A DNA stretch of 64,000 nucleotides from an uncultured Alphaproteobacteria bacterium (GTDB lineage Bacteria > Pseudomonadota > Alphaproteobacteria > RF32 > CAG-239): contig CAKQUG010000004.1 in assembly GCA_934277545.1 (NCBI GenBank), forward strand, positions 118,273 through 182,272, read 5' to 3'. The notes under the pieces were generated by a model that had not been told where the DNA came from, did no database searches, and saw nothing but the letters and a program-made list of their open reading frames with translations. The position numbers and the translations under genes were made by a program. Shown in pieces: positions 9,298 through 18,633 of the stretch (position 1 is its first letter; every line of letters starts with the position of its first letter).

Positions 9298-12114
9298 GTG
9301 ACAGAAGAAATGGAAAATACAGATGTCATAAAATCTGATAATATTGCCCCGACCATGATTTCGGAAGAAATGCGCCGTTCATATTTGGACTATGCCATGA
9401 GCGTGATTGTATCTCGTGCTTTGCCGGACGCCCGCGATGGTATGAAACCTGTTCATCGCCGCATTATTTACGGAATGTATGAAAACGGTTACGACTGCAC
9501 CAAGCCATATCGTAAATCGGCGCGTATCGTCGGCGATGTTATGGGTAAATATCACCCGCACGGCGACAGCTCTATTTATGAAGCCATGGTGCGTATGGCA
9601 CAGCCGTTTTCGATGCGTCTGACATTGGTTGACGGACAAGGCAACTTCGGTTCTATGGACGGAGACGGCGCTGCTGCTATGCGTTATACCGAAGCCAGAC
9701 TGGCCAAAGTTTCTTCCTGCCTGACCGACAATTTGGACGAAGACACTGTTGACTTTATGCCGAACTATGATGAATCTTTGCAAGAACCAACTGTTTTGCC
9801 GGCGCGTTTTCCTAACTTGCTGGTAAACGGCGGCAACGGTATTGCCGTTGGTATGGCTACAAACATTCCACCGCATAACTTGGGCGAGGTGATTGATGCT
9901 TGCTGCGCCTATATTGACAATCCGGAAATCAGTATTGAAGAACTGGTCAGCATTGTTCCGGGACCGGATTTTCCGACCGGCGGCTTGATTTTGGGCTACG
10001 GCGGCGCTAAACAGGCTTATTTGACCGGACGCGGCTCTATTATGATGCGCGCTAAATGCACTATTGAAGAAATCCGCAAGGATAAAGAAGCCATTATCGT
10101 GCATGAAGTGCCGTATCAGGTAAACAAAGCGGCTTTGGTTTCACACATTGCCGAATTGGTAAAAGATAAAAAAGTTGAGGGTATTTCTGATATCCGTGAT
10201 GAGTCCGACCGTCAGGGCGTGCGCATTGTTATTGAAATTAAGCGCGACTTCCAAGCCGATGTGGTGTTGAATCAACTTTATAAGTTTACGGCTCTGCAAA
10301 CCAGTTTCGGTATGAATATGCTGGCAATTAACGGCGGCCGCCCGATGATGATGAATTTGAAAGACATCATTTCAACCTTTATTGAGTTTCGTGAAGAAGT
10401 TATACGCCGCCGCACGATTTATCGTTTGAATAAAGCCCGTAATCGCGCGCATGTTTTGGTTGGTTTGGCGATTGCCGTAGAAAATTTGGATGAAGTGATT
10501 GAACTGATTAAGACCGCTCCAACCCCGCAAGATGCTAAAGATGCTTTGGTTGGTAAAGCCTGGGCGGCAGCATCTATTGAAGATTGGGTTAAATTGATTG
10601 ACGAGCCGGATAGAAAAGTTGAAAACGGTTTCTATCGTTTGTCCGATGACCAAGCTAAAGCCATTTTGGATTTGAAATTACAGCGCTTGACCGGTTTGGA
10701 ACGTGATAAAATTCACGATGAATTGGTTTCTTTGGGCGAAGACATTAAAGAGTTTCTTTCTATTTTGGCAAGCCGGGAAAAACTTTACGGCATTATGCGT
10801 GATGAGCTGGTTGCAGTCAAAGACGAGTACGCAACCCCGCGTTTGACCAAGATTGAAGATATTGAATATAACCAGGATATTGAATCGCTGATTCAGCGTG
10901 AAGAAATGGTAGTTACCGTAACCGAAGCCGGATATATTAAACGTGTGCCTCTGAATGCCTATAAAGCTCAGCGTCGCGGCGGTAAGGGTAAATCGGGCAT
11001 GACCACCAAAGAAGAAGATTTTGTAACCCGCTTGTTTGTTGCCAGTACCCACACTCCGGTACTGTTCTTCTCAAACAAAGGCATTGTTTATAAGATGAAA
11101 GTTTATAAACTTCCGCTGGGTTCGCCGACTTCTAAAGGCAAGCCGTTTATCAACCTGCTGCCGCTGGTGCAGGGCGAAACCATTACCACAATTATGAAAC
11201 TGCCTGAAAATGAAGCCGATTGCGAGAACTTGTCAATAGCTTTTGCCACCGCAAAAGGTAACATCCGCCGCAATAGCCTGATGGATTTTGTAAATGTTCA
11301 GTCTAACGGTAAAATCGCTATGAAGCTGGATGAAGGCGACAAGCTCATCAATGTGGCTTTGTGCGATAACAGCAACGATATTATGCTGGCAGCCAAGAGC
11401 GGTAAGTGTATTCGTTTTGCAGTTGAAGATTTGCGTGTGTTTGTCGGACGTAATTCTACCGGCGTGCGCGGTGTTAAACTGCTGGGCGATGATGAGGTTA
11501 TTTCTATGTCGATTCTGAAACACTGTGCCTACAGCGTGGAAGAGCGCGACGAATATCTGCGCATTTCCAGCGCCTTGAAGCGTATGGAAGCCGAAAGCGG
11601 TAGCGACGCTTGCATTTCTCCGGATCAGACCGGTTTAATGAAATTGCTGGATATGACTAAGTTTGAAGAAATGCGCAAAGCCGAAGAATTTATTTTGACA
11701 GTTACCATAACCGGTTACGGCAAACGCACGTCCTCTTATGAATATCGTGTAAGCGGACGCGGCGGACAGGGTATGGCAAACATGGAAATGTCTCCACGCA
11801 ATAAAGAAGTTGTAAGTTCGTTCCCGATTAAAGACGGCAGTGAAATTATGATGGTAACCGACGGCGGAAAACTTATCCGTATGCCGGTGGATGATATTCG
11901 TGTTGCCGGACGCAAGACACAAGGCGTTATTTTGTTCCGTACCGGCGAAAATGAAAAAGTTGTTTCCGTAACCTGGCTGGATGCTGACGCTGACGCCGAT
12001 GAAGAAATCGACGAAGAAAATAACAGCGAAGTTTTAGGCGAGGCGGTTGCCGACATTGATGATACATCTGACAGTGAAGTGGCTGAACCGGAAACGACCG
12101 ATTCTGATGAATAG
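9298..12114 (+). CDS. gyrA: DNA gyrase subunit A
   Basis: 938 aa from the GTG at 9298, which has AAGAGG 7-8 nt upstream; the frame stays open upstream but lacks an SD there. Breaks and rejoins DNA with GyrB to introduce negative supercoils. The catalytic tyrosine lies in [11 protein letters not shown]; the quinolone-determining region reads [19 protein letters not shown] (Ser at the E. coli 83 position, Glu at 87). The GyrA box QRRGGKG is present ([10 protein letters not shown], ~residue 560), which separates it from ParC. An insertion around [20 protein letters not shown] in the C-terminal beta-pinwheel resembles that of other alphaproteobacterial GyrA proteins. The tail is very acidic. A TTGACG at 9238 may be its -35; no convincing -10 is seen. 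Followed by a 14-bp-stem terminator. Confidence 0.97.
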   Translation: MTEEMENTDVIKSDNIAPTMISEEMRRSYLDYAMSVIVSRALPDARDGMKPVHRRIIYGMYENGYDCTKPYRKSARIVGDVMGKYHPHGDSSIYEAMVRMAQPFSMRLTLVDGQGNFGSMDGDGAAAMRYTEARLAKVSSCLTDNLDEDTVDFMPNYDESLQEPTVLPARFPNLLVNGGNGIAVGMATNIPPHNLGEVIDACCAYIDNPEISIEELVSIVPGPDFPTGGLILGYGGAKQAYLTGRGSIMMRAKCTIEEIRKDKEAIIVHEVPYQVNKAALVSHIAELVKDKKVEGISDIRDESDRQGVRIVIEIKRDFQADVVLNQLYKFTALQTSFGMNMLAINGGRPMMMNLKDIISTFIEFREEVIRRRTIYRLNKARNRAHVLVGLAIAVENLDEVIELIKTAPTPQDAKDALVGKAWAAASIEDWVKLIDEPDRKVENGFYRLSDDQAKAILDLKLQRLTGLERDKIHDELVSLGEDIKEFLSILASREKLYGIMRDELVAVKDEYATPRLTKIEDIEYNQDIESLIQREEMVVTVTEAGYIKRVPLNAYKAQRRGGKGKSGMTTKEEDFVTRLFVASTHTPVLFFSNKGIVYKMKVYKLPLGSPTSKGKPFINLLPLVQGETITTIMKLPENEADCENLSIAFATAKGNIRRNSLMDFVNVQSNGKIAMKLDEGDKLINVALCDNSNDIMLAAKSGKCIRFAVEDLRVFVGRNSTGVRGVKLLGDDEVISMSILKHCAYSVEERDEYLRISSALKRMEAESGSDACISPDQTGLMKLLDMTKFEEMRKAEEFILTVTITGYGKRTSSYEYRVSGRGGQGMANMEMSPRNKEVVSSFPIKDGSEIMMVTDGGKLIRMPVDDIRVAGRKTQGVILFRTGENEKVVSVTWLDADADADEEIDEENNSEVLGEAVADIDDTSDSEVAEPETTDSDE

Positions 12115-12140
12115 AATGTAATATTTCTAAGTTATTACGG

Positions 12141-12176
12141 AATTTAAGCCGGATATTCAATCCGGCTTAAATTTTA
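12141..12176. terminator. gyrA terminator, 14-bp perfect stem
   Basis: AATTTAAGCCGGAT (12141-12154) pairs perfectly with ATCCGGCTTAAATT (12160-12173) over a 5-nt loop, followed by TTTT within the stem end. Nearly symmetrical, so it may also stop transcripts from the minus strand. Confidence 0.85.
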
Positions 12177-12293
12177 CGTCAAAATACATAACATAACACG
12201 GCAGGCGTAATTATGTTGTTTTGATAATAGTGTGCAATGTAACTCTTGTACGAAAGGACAAAAGAACAATTACTCATCTGTAATTCTTTTTTT
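12177..12293 (+). ncRNA. Possible small RNA ending in its own terminator
   Basis: The gap between convergent gyrA and dnaG holds a second plus-strand intrinsic terminator (AATTAC 12268-12273, loop TCATCT, GTAATT 12280-12285, then CTTTTTTT) that gyrA does not need. Just before it is a small hairpin CTTGT-ACGAAAGG-ACAA(A)AG (12244 onward). This hairpin/U-rich/terminator layout is usual for Hfq-type sRNAs. No good promoter was found (TTGTTT near 12213 is weak), and no ORF is present, so this is only a candidate. Confidence 0.25.
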
Positions 12294-12370
12294 ATATGGT
12301 TTATAGAAATTTTGCTGCTATGTCTTAATAGTTAAGACGATAAAGACGCAGACTGTTAGCTATACAGTAA

Positions 12371-14221
12371 TTATTCTTTAGCTAAAATCAAACTGTTGCG
12401 TTCTTTAATCAGCTGCTGATAGCGTGTATAGATTTCTGTAGAGTTTTCCGGTTGTTTACTCATTAAAGCGGTACATTCTTTTAATTCACTATCTATTTGT
12501 TTTAATTGAATTTCTAATAAGCCGTTATCTATTTCTGCTTTCAGGCTCGGCAAGGTCGATTTTTGGGATTTATACATATTTAATTCCCACAAATCGCCGA
12601 TTTCCGCCGCATAATTAAGTTTTAATTTTTCTATCAGTCGTTCACAGTCTAATTGTTCGTCTTCCTGATGAATTTCAATAATTTCCGCCAAAACTTTAGC
12701 CATTCTACTGTCATTGATTTCAAAAGCCGATAGTTTTTCTTCATATTTTTCAATAAGTTCCGGATACAAAAGCATGGCGGCGATAATTCCGCGGATAACC
12801 AAGTCATTTAACGGCGGCTTTTTTACAAAATGATAAACCGGTTCGTCATCTTGTTTTTTTCGCCGCGGCGTATATGCCGGTTTAGCCGTATTTTCTACCT
12901 GTTGCGGCGTGTTTTGCGGTTTATTTTCGTTATTTTTATAAATAGAACCTTTGCCAAATGTGTAATAAATCCGCTTTTTCATTTCTTGCGTATAATAATT
13001 GCGGATTTGTTCATCTTTAATCTTAGCTACTTCCTCAAAAGTTTCCTTTTCAATCAAAGCCTTTTGTTCCGGAGTGTCGGTATCTTTGTTCATTTTGCAT
13101 TTGTGCCACAAAATATCTACCAAAGGTTTCGCTCGTTGTAGATATTGTTCAAAAACAGGGGCACCCAAGCTGTGTAACAGTTCATCCGGGTCTTTTTTCT
13201 CTTTTAAGAAAATGTAGTTTACCGAATACCCGGCTTTCAAAATCGGCAGCACGCGGTCTATAGAGCGGATAGCGGCCTTAATTCCGGCACCGTCGCCGTC
13301 AAAGCACAGAGTAGGGATGTTGCACACCCGCCAGGCTTCAATAATTTGCTCTTCGGTTAAAGCGGTGCCCAAAGGCGCCGTCGCATAGCTGAAATTAAAA
13401 CTGTCAAGAGCAATCACATCCATATAGCCTTCGCAGATAATCAGCCGTTTGGCGCTGTAGGCCGGTTCGCGGGCGTTGTTCATATTATAAAGAATACGGC
13501 GTTTGTTAAAAATAGGAGTTTCCGGCGAATTTAAATATTTAGGCTGACTGTTATCCATAATCCGCCCGCCGAAAGCAATAACGTTGCCTTGTTTATCCAT
13601 AATAGGAATCATTACGCGGTCGCGGAAAAAGTCATGCGGTGCCCGCGATTTATCTTCCGGCACGGCGATAAGCCCGAGTTCTGCCATATCTTGTTCCGAA
13701 ATGCCTTTTGAAGCTAATAAAGCCTTTAATCCGTTGCCGCTCGGAGCATATCCCAAACGGAATTTTTTTATGATTTCTTCACTCAAGGCGCGTTTGTCTT
13801 TAAAATATGATAAGCCGTGCGCTCCCACCGGCATACGCAGATTCTTTTCAAAATAGGTGCAGGCTATATCCATAATTTCATATAATGACTTGCGTTTTAA
13901 ATTCTGTTCCTGACTTTCTTTGGACCAAGCCGGAAGCTGCAAACCGACTTTATCGGCTAATTTTTTTACAGCCTCAATAAACGGCAAGCCGTTGGCGTCC
14001 ATTTCAAATTTTATAATATCGCCGTGAGCGCCGCAGCCGAAACAGTGATAAAAACCTTTGCTTTCATTAACCGTGAACGACGGTGTTTTTTCATTATGAA
14101 AAGGGCATAAGCCTAAATACTCACGCCCTCTTTTCGTCAGTTTTACTTTATTTCCAACCACGTCAACAATAGAAATTCTACTGCGCAGTTCATCTAAAAA
14201 TTTTTGTAAATCGTCGTTCAT
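12371..14221 (-). CDS. dnaG: DNA primase
   Basis: 616 aa, usual size. Synthesises RNA primers at the replication fork with DnaB. The N-terminal CHC2 zinc finger is visible as CPFHNEKTPSF...YHCFGCGAHGD (residues ~41-68). The RNA-polymerase core begins near 115, and the Toprim motifs are complete: IICEGYMDVIAL (~263) and LCFDGDGAG (~308), with the later KDPDELL metal region (~345). The C-terminal DnaB-binding helical part (~470-616) follows a Pro/Lys-rich linker. Third gene of a minus-strand unit: zinc-ribbon protein, yqeY (25 nt upstream), dnaG. The usual partner rpoD does not follow; gyrA is convergent instead. Confidence 0.97.
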   Translation of the reverse strand: MNDDLQKFLDELRSRISIVDVVGNKVKLTKRGREYLGLCPFHNEKTPSFTVNESKGFYHCFGCGAHGDIIKFEMDANGLPFIEAVKKLADKVGLQLPAWSKESQEQNLKRKSLYEIMDIACTYFEKNLRMPVGAHGLSYFKDKRALSEEIIKKFRLGYAPSGNGLKALLASKGISEQDMAELGLIAVPEDKSRAPHDFFRDRVMIPIMDKQGNVIAFGGRIMDNSQPKYLNSPETPIFNKRRILYNMNNAREPAYSAKRLIICEGYMDVIALDSFNFSYATAPLGTALTEEQIIEAWRVCNIPTLCFDGDGAGIKAAIRSIDRVLPILKAGYSVNYIFLKEKKDPDELLHSLGAPVFEQYLQRAKPLVDILWHKCKMNKDTDTPEQKALIEKETFEEVAKIKDEQIRNYYTQEMKKRIYYTFGKGSIYKNNENKPQNTPQQVENTAKPAYTPRRKKQDDEPVYHFVKKPPLNDLVIRGIIAAMLLYPELIEKYEEKLSAFEINDSRMAKVLAEIIEIHQEDEQLDCERLIEKLKLNYAAEIGDLWELNMYKSQKSTLPSLKAEIDNGLLEIQLKQIDSELKECTALMSKQPENSTEIYTRYQQLIKERNSLILAKE

Positions 14222-14246
14222 AGCCTATAAAGCATTCTGCCGATAT

Positions 14247-14699
14247 TTATGCCAAAAACTTTTTGATGGCGGCTGAAGCAGCTCCGAAATCCATTTGTCC
14301 GGCATATTTAGCCTTAAGCGCACCCATAACTTTACCCATGTCGCGAATGCTTGCGGCGCCGGTTTCGGCAATAGCGGCTTTAATAGCTTCATCAGTTTCT
14401 TCCGCATTCATTTGTTTTGGTAAAAAACGGCTGATTACATCTATTTCAGCTTGTTCTTTTTCGGCTAAATCAGGTCGATTTCCTTCATTATAAATTTTAA
14501 TTGATTCATTTCTTTGCTTAATCATGGTTTGCATCATGGCCAGCAAAACATCATCGCCGGCTTTTTCCAAACCTTTAGCGCGGGCTTCAACGTCTTTTTC
14601 TTTTTGCCCGGCAATAATCAAACGCACGGCGCCGACAGTTTTCATATCCTTACTTTTCATAGCTTCTTTTAAGCAGTTTTGCAAATCTTCTCTTAACAT
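14247..14699 (-). CDS. yqeY: GatB/YqeY domain protein
   Basis: 150 aa from the ATG at 14699, which has GGAGATAAAA just upstream (an in-frame ATG 33 nt further up lies inside the previous gene's end). The motifs MLREDLQNCLKEAMKSKDM, VGAVRLIIAGQKEKDVEARAK and the C-terminal MGKVMGALKAKYAGQMDFGA are canonical YqeY. This domain is shared with the tail of GatB and may bind tRNA or assist amidotransferase-like reactions, but its cellular job is unsettled. Located before dnaG, as in many alphaproteobacteria. Ends 25 nt before dnaG, so co-transcribed. Confidence 0.92.
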   Translation of the reverse strand: MLREDLQNCLKEAMKSKDMKTVGAVRLIIAGQKEKDVEARAKGLEKAGDDVLLAMMQTMIKQRNESIKIYNEGNRPDLAEKEQAEIDVISRFLPKQMNAEETDEAIKAAIAETGAASIRDMGKVMGALKAKYAGQMDFGAASAAIKKFLA

Positions 14700-14709
14700 T
14701 TTTATCTCC

Positions 14710-15528
14710 TTAACTATTTGCATTTTCATCAAAACTGAGTTTAATTGTTTTATCTTCCAAAGTATTGTCCGGCAACAAAATACGGAACACGGCGCTGAAA
14801 TTCGGCTCTATACGATCCAGAGTTAAAGTTTTAACGGATTCCGCCAGTTTCTCGCCGGATTTGTTGTATAATTCCGCTTTAATCGGTAAAACGGTGGATT
14901 TCATATTGCTTTCGTTATAAACCAAGCCGGAAATTTCTACAAAATTTTTGCCTTGACGCATCAAATAACGGCTTTTTAAATCTCTAAACACCAAACCGCG
15001 TCCGGTGTACAAACTTTTTATGCCCATTTCGGAATAAAAATGTTCCAGCTGCGGAATTTTAGAAACAATGTAATAACGGTTGGTGTAACCAATGTAAAAA
15101 GTAAACGCGATAATCAGCAAAAACAAACAGCTGTTTATCATAAAAGGCGTAAAAAACATTATAAGTTTTCTTTTATAGCGCTCAAATTTAGTGTCAGATG
15201 AACTGTTGCCGCTAAATAAACCTTTAGTGTCATGCGACAAGCGGTTAAACATGGCGTCAACATCGCTGTCGGCTGAGGCTTGCGGACTGATGGCCTGCGG
15301 TCTGACTTGCGGCGCGGCGCTACCGGAAACCGGTCCTTTGCTTTGGTTTGGAACGGTTGCGGAAACCATCGGTGCAACCGCCGGCTCCGGAGCTATTTTT
15401 TTAACATCTTGCGGACGGACGGTCCACACTTCACCACATTCGGCGCATTTGAATTTTTTACCGCCTTCGGGAATTTGACCTTCGGGAATTTGATATACAG
15501 CATTACATTTTGGACAACTTATTAACAT
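14710..15528 (-). CDS. MJ0042-type zinc-ribbon protein with DUF3426 domain
   Basis: 272 aa from the ATG at 15528, chosen because AAGAGG lies 6 nt upstream. N-terminal zinc ribbon with two CxxC pairs (CPKCNAVYQIPEGQIP then FKCAECGEVWTV, residues 5-42), a Pro/Ala/Gln-rich linker, one membrane span (~138-158, FMINSCLFLLIIAFTFYIGY), then a C-terminal domain with beta-strand character (NFVEISGLVYNESNMKSTVL, ~200 onward) matching DUF3426. So a membrane protein with a cytoplasmic zinc ribbon and an external domain. It sits divergent to ftsEX, a position known in many alphaproteobacteria, suggesting an envelope or division link, but no function is established. Confidence 0.85.
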   Translation of the reverse strand: MLISCPKCNAVYQIPEGQIPEGGKKFKCAECGEVWTVRPQDVKKIAPEPAVAPMVSATVPNQSKGPVSGSAAPQVRPQAISPQASADSDVDAMFNRLSHDTKGLFSGNSSSDTKFERYKRKLIMFFTPFMINSCLFLLIIAFTFYIGYTNRYYIVSKIPQLEHFYSEMGIKSLYTGRGLVFRDLKSRYLMRQGKNFVEISGLVYNESNMKSTVLPIKAELYNKSGEKLAESVKTLTLDRIEPNFSAVFRILLPDNTLEDKTIKLSFDENANS

Positions 15529-15563
15529 TCTAACCTCTTTTTTTTGCACTATATTCTAAAAAA

Positions 15564-15591
15564 TTGCAGATTAAAAGAAAAAAAGTATTTT
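15564..15591 (+). promoter_or_regulatory. Possible ftsE promoter
   Basis: TTGCAG (15564-15569), 16-nt A-rich spacer, TATTTT (15586-15591). The ftsE start follows at 15639 after GGAGG. Confidence 0.4.
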
Positions 15592-15638
15592 ATTAAACGG
15601 AATATTGATATATCCTTTAGGCAAATTGGAGGAATGTA

Positions 15639-16346
15639 ATGGATAATAACCAATCAACCGTCAGCCAGCCGATTATAGATTTACAAAATGTTTCGGTTGG
15701 TTATGAGCGCAGCGGCGATGTGTTGCAAAACATCTATTTTTCGTTGCTGCCCGGGTCTTTTACTTTTATAACCGGAAAAAGCGGCGCCGGAAAAACGACT
15801 CTTTTAAATATGCTGTATTTGGTAAAAAAGCCAAGCAAGGGAATTTTAAAAGTGTTCGGCAATAACATCAACTTTTCCAACCGCGACACTTTAGCCGAGC
15901 TGAGACAAAAAATAGGGGTGGTTTTCCAGGATTTCCGCCTGCTTGAGCATTTAAGTGTTTTTGATAACATTGCGTTGCCGCTGCGAGTCCGCGGTATGGG
16001 CGAAAAAGAAATTTATAAGCGTGTAACGGAATTGCTGCAATGGGTAGAACTGCATAAAAGCATATATAAAGTATGCTCTTCGCTTTCCGGTGGAGAAAAA
16101 CAGCGCGTCGCCATTGCCCGAGCCGTTATCAACCGACCGGAAATTTTGTTTGCCGACGAACCGACCGGAAGTGTTGACGCCGATATAGCTAATAAACTTA
16201 TGCGCTTATTTGTGGAACTGAACAAGGTCGGTACCACGGTGGTTTTGGCTACTCATAACGAACAGCTGACGTCTACCTATAATTATCCGCGTATTTTGCT
16301 GTCAAACGGTTCGGCAAAACTGTATCCGGCGTTAAAAAGAGTGTAA
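15639..16346 (+). CDS. ftsE: Cell-division ABC transporter ATP-binding protein FtsE
   Basis: 235 aa. Walker [10 protein letters not shown] (residues ~46-54), Q-loop [15 protein letters not shown] signature [15 protein letters not shown] (~147) and Walker [16 protein letters not shown] are all intact. FtsE hydrolyses ATP and, with FtsX, switches on peptidoglycan amidases at the septum. Residues [20 protein letters not shown] are typical of FtsE rather than a lipoprotein exporter. SD GGAGG lies 6 nt before the ATG. First gene of a plus-strand operon running to sppA; ftsX starts 15 nt downstream. Confidence 0.95.
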   Translation: MDNNQSTVSQPIIDLQNVSVGYERSGDVLQNIYFSLLPGSFTFITGKSGAGKTTLLNMLYLVKKPSKGILKVFGNNINFSNRDTLAELRQKIGVVFQDFRLLEHLSVFDNIALPLRVRGMGEKEIYKRVTELLQWVELHKSIYKVCSSLSGGEKQRVAIARAVINRPEILFADEPTGSVDADIANKLMRLFVELNKVGTTVVLATHNEQLTSTYNYPRILLSNGSAKLYPALKRV

Positions 16347-16361
16347 AAAGGAGTGAGATAA

Positions 16362-17276
16362 ATGAAAAGTGATTTGGTAACCGGACGTCGGAGTGAAATC
16401 AGTACCGAAGACGATGACACCTCTGCTTTTATGTATGTTCTGACCTCTATTTACATGTATTTGTTTATTGTGGTGTTGGCTATTGTGATGGCTATTAACG
16501 CCATGGCCGACAGCTGGAAAAAAGACATTATGGGCTCGGTTACGGTTCAGATTATTCCGGTTGAAGATGAAAACAAGCACATTGATACCGAAAAAACTCA
16601 AGAGCAACAAAACAAAGTTTTGCAATATGTTGAAAATCTGTCGGCTGTGGCAAGCGTTAAGGCTTTAGATGCGCAAACGGTTGAAAAGCTGATGACGCCG
16701 TGGCTTGGCAATAAAGTCAATATATCATCTTTGCCGATTCCGGTTTTGCTTGATGTTAAATTAAAGCCAAATTCAGAACTGAACTATGATGAGGTAACAA
16801 GAGGGTTGCGTCAGGTTTCGGAAAATGCTTCCATAGACAATCATCGTTTGTGGCTGAACAGATTGCTGAAATTTGCATCATCGTTAAAAAACATTGCCAT
16901 GACCGTATTGTTTATGGTAATAGGTATTTGCGCTTTTTCCATTTATTATTCAACCCGTACCAGTTTGGGTATAAATATAAACACTATTGAAATTTTGCAT
17001 ATTATAGGTGCCAAAGACAATTATATTGCGCGCCAATATGCCAAAAACTTTGTTAAAATAGGTTTCTTTGCCGGTATAATCGGCTTAATGGCGGCAATTC
17101 CAAGCATCATTTTAGTAGCAAAATACGGAGTTTCCACCGGTAGCGGTTTAATAAAAGGCGCACAACTTTCAACTTTGGCTTGGAGTCTGATTATGACAAC
17201 ACCGTTACTTTCGGCTTTATATGCCGCCGCCGTGTCTTATCTGACTGTTAAAAAATCATTGGAGAAAATGATTTAA
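16362..17276 (+). CDS. ftsX: Cell-division protein FtsX
   Basis: 304 aa with the FtsX/MacB-like topology: cytoplasmic N-terminus, TM1 at ~27-47 (LTSIYMYLFIVVLAIVMAIN), a periplasmic domain (~50-165) containing VASVKALDAQTVEKLMTPWL, then three TMs near 173-193, 225-245 and 268-288. It transmits FtsE ATP hydrolysis to periplasmic amidase activators. The stop overlaps the ATG of the next gene (TGA/ATG sharing one base). The pairing with ftsE makes the call secure despite low sequence conservation in this family. Confidence 0.92.
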   Translation: MKSDLVTGRRSEISTEDDDTSAFMYVLTSIYMYLFIVVLAIVMAINAMADSWKKDIMGSVTVQIIPVEDENKHIDTEKTQEQQNKVLQYVENLSAVASVKALDAQTVEKLMTPWLGNKVNISSLPIPVLLDVKLKPNSELNYDEVTRGLRQVSENASIDNHRLWLNRLLKFASSLKNIAMTVLFMVIGICAFSIYYSTRTSLGININTIEILHIIGAKDNYIARQYAKNFVKIGFFAGIIGLMAAIPSIILVAKYGVSTGSGLIKGAQLSTLAWSLIMTTPLLSALYAAAVSYLTVKKSLEKMI

Positions 17277-17857
17277 TGAAACATCGGCTTTTATATGTAA
17301 CATTAAGCGCTGTTATTGCCTGGTTCGGAGGTTTTGTCTGTTTTGCTCATTATATAAACTCTTATGAAATTGATAAAACCACGAAAACAGATGCAATTAT
17401 AGTGTTAACCGGCGGGAAAAACAGAATATCCGAAGGTATCAGGCTGTTAAACGAAAATTTGGCGGATAAGCTGTTTATTTCAGGGGTTCCGGCCGATGTT
17501 TCAATTAAACAAATAGAAAAGCAAGCCAAAGTATATGCCGACGATGAAAATAAAATAGAGCTGGGGCGCAAAGCCACAAATACCATAGAAAACGCCATAG
17601 AAACCGAAGAATGGATTAAAAAAAACAATATAAAATCCATTCGTTTGGTTACTTCCAGCTATCATATTCCGCGCAGTTTGCAGGAATTCATAATTTATGT
17701 AACCATGGAAAGCAATTTGGAAGTTATACTGAACCCGATTTATTCACCAAACGTTAATCTTAAATGGTGGAAAAGCTGGGGAACATTCAAACTGCTGATT
17801 ATGGAATATAATAAATTTTTAGTTGTTTATATCTGCCGGCATCTGCATATTTATTAA
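17276..17857 (+). CDS. DUF218 (YdcF/SanA/ElyC-like) membrane-anchored protein
   Basis: 193 aa. N-terminal membrane anchor (residues ~5-25), then the DUF218 core: TDAIIVLTGGKNRISEGIRL (~40-59), ADKLFISGV, ATNTIENAIE, and RLVTSSYHIPRS (~121-132). ElyC and SanA of this family affect envelope polymer synthesis and outer-membrane barrier function; no reaction is proved for most members. Overlaps ftsX by one base and is followed 11 nt later by plsC, the same order as in many alphaproteobacteria. Confidence 0.85.
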   Translation: MKHRLLYVTLSAVIAWFGGFVCFAHYINSYEIDKTTKTDAIIVLTGGKNRISEGIRLLNENLADKLFISGVPADVSIKQIEKQAKVYADDENKIELGRKATNTIENAIETEEWIKKNNIKSIRLVTSSYHIPRSLQEFIIYVTMESNLEVILNPIYSPNVNLKWWKSWGTFKLLIMEYNKFLVVYICRHLHIY

Positions 17858-17868
17858 GGAGAAAAATA

Positions 17869-18633
17869 ATGCTGTTTATCCGTTCGTTATTATGTAACTT
17901 TTTCTTTTTCGGAACTTTGGGAATAGGTTGTGTAATACAGCTGCCTTTGGCTTTGCTGCCGCAAAAAGTTACGATTGTTTATTGGGATAAATTTATTATG
18001 CCCATAGCCTTGTTTTGGGTGCGTTTTTTCGGTGGTATTAAATTGGAGGTTCGCGGAACGGAAAATATCAGACATCATGATGTTCTTTATGCCTGCAAAC
18101 ATGAATCGGCGTTAGAAACATATTCATTTACGCAATTTTCTCCGACCACAACTTATATATTGAAAAAAGAATTGATATTTTTACCGTTTTTCGGCTGGTC
18201 GCAATATTTTTACGGTATGATTCCGGTAAATCGCAAAGGCGGCGCCCGGGCAATGAAACACATGCTGGAAGAAGTCAGAAAGAAAACCGACAAAGGGCGT
18301 CCGGTTGTGATTTTTCCGGAAGGAACACGTTGTCAGCCAGGTTCGACCAAAGGCTATAAATCCGGCATTTTCTTTTTGACTGAAAATTTGGATTTGCCGG
18401 TTGTTCCGGTGGCTATAAACACCGGTCTGTTTTGGGCTAAAAATTCGTTTCTGCGCTATCCGGGAACGGCAGTGTTTGAATTTTTGCCGCCAATCAGCGC
18501 CAAAGGTAAAACAAAGGAAGAGTTTATGAACGAATTGCAAACGGTTATAGAAAATAAATGTGCCGAGCTTAATGCCGAAGCCGTGCAGAAATATCCGTAT
18601 GTTGCCGGAATGATGGCAAAAAAGGAGGAGTAA
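17869..18633 (+). CDS. plsC: 1-acyl-sn-glycerol-3-phosphate acyltransferase
   Basis: 254 aa. Transfers the second acyl chain to lysophosphatidic acid at the inner membrane. Motif I reads KHESALETYSF, i.e. His-x4-Glu in place of the commoner His-x4-Asp. Motif III VVIFPEGTRCQPGS and motif IV LPVVPVAINTG are present. N-terminal hydrophobic segments (residues ~3-28 and ~40-58) anchor it. SD AAGGAG lies before the ATG. Sits between the DUF218 gene and sppA; its stop TAA directly abuts the ATG of sppA, so the two are coupled. Confidence 0.92.
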   Translation: MLFIRSLLCNFFFFGTLGIGCVIQLPLALLPQKVTIVYWDKFIMPIALFWVRFFGGIKLEVRGTENIRHHDVLYACKHESALETYSFTQFSPTTTYILKKELIFLPFFGWSQYFYGMIPVNRKGGARAMKHMLEEVRKKTDKGRPVVIFPEGTRCQPGSTKGYKSGIFFLTENLDLPVVPVAINTGLFWAKNSFLRYPGTAVFEFLPPISAKGKTKEEFMNELQTVIENKCAELNAEAVQKYPYVAGMMAKKEE

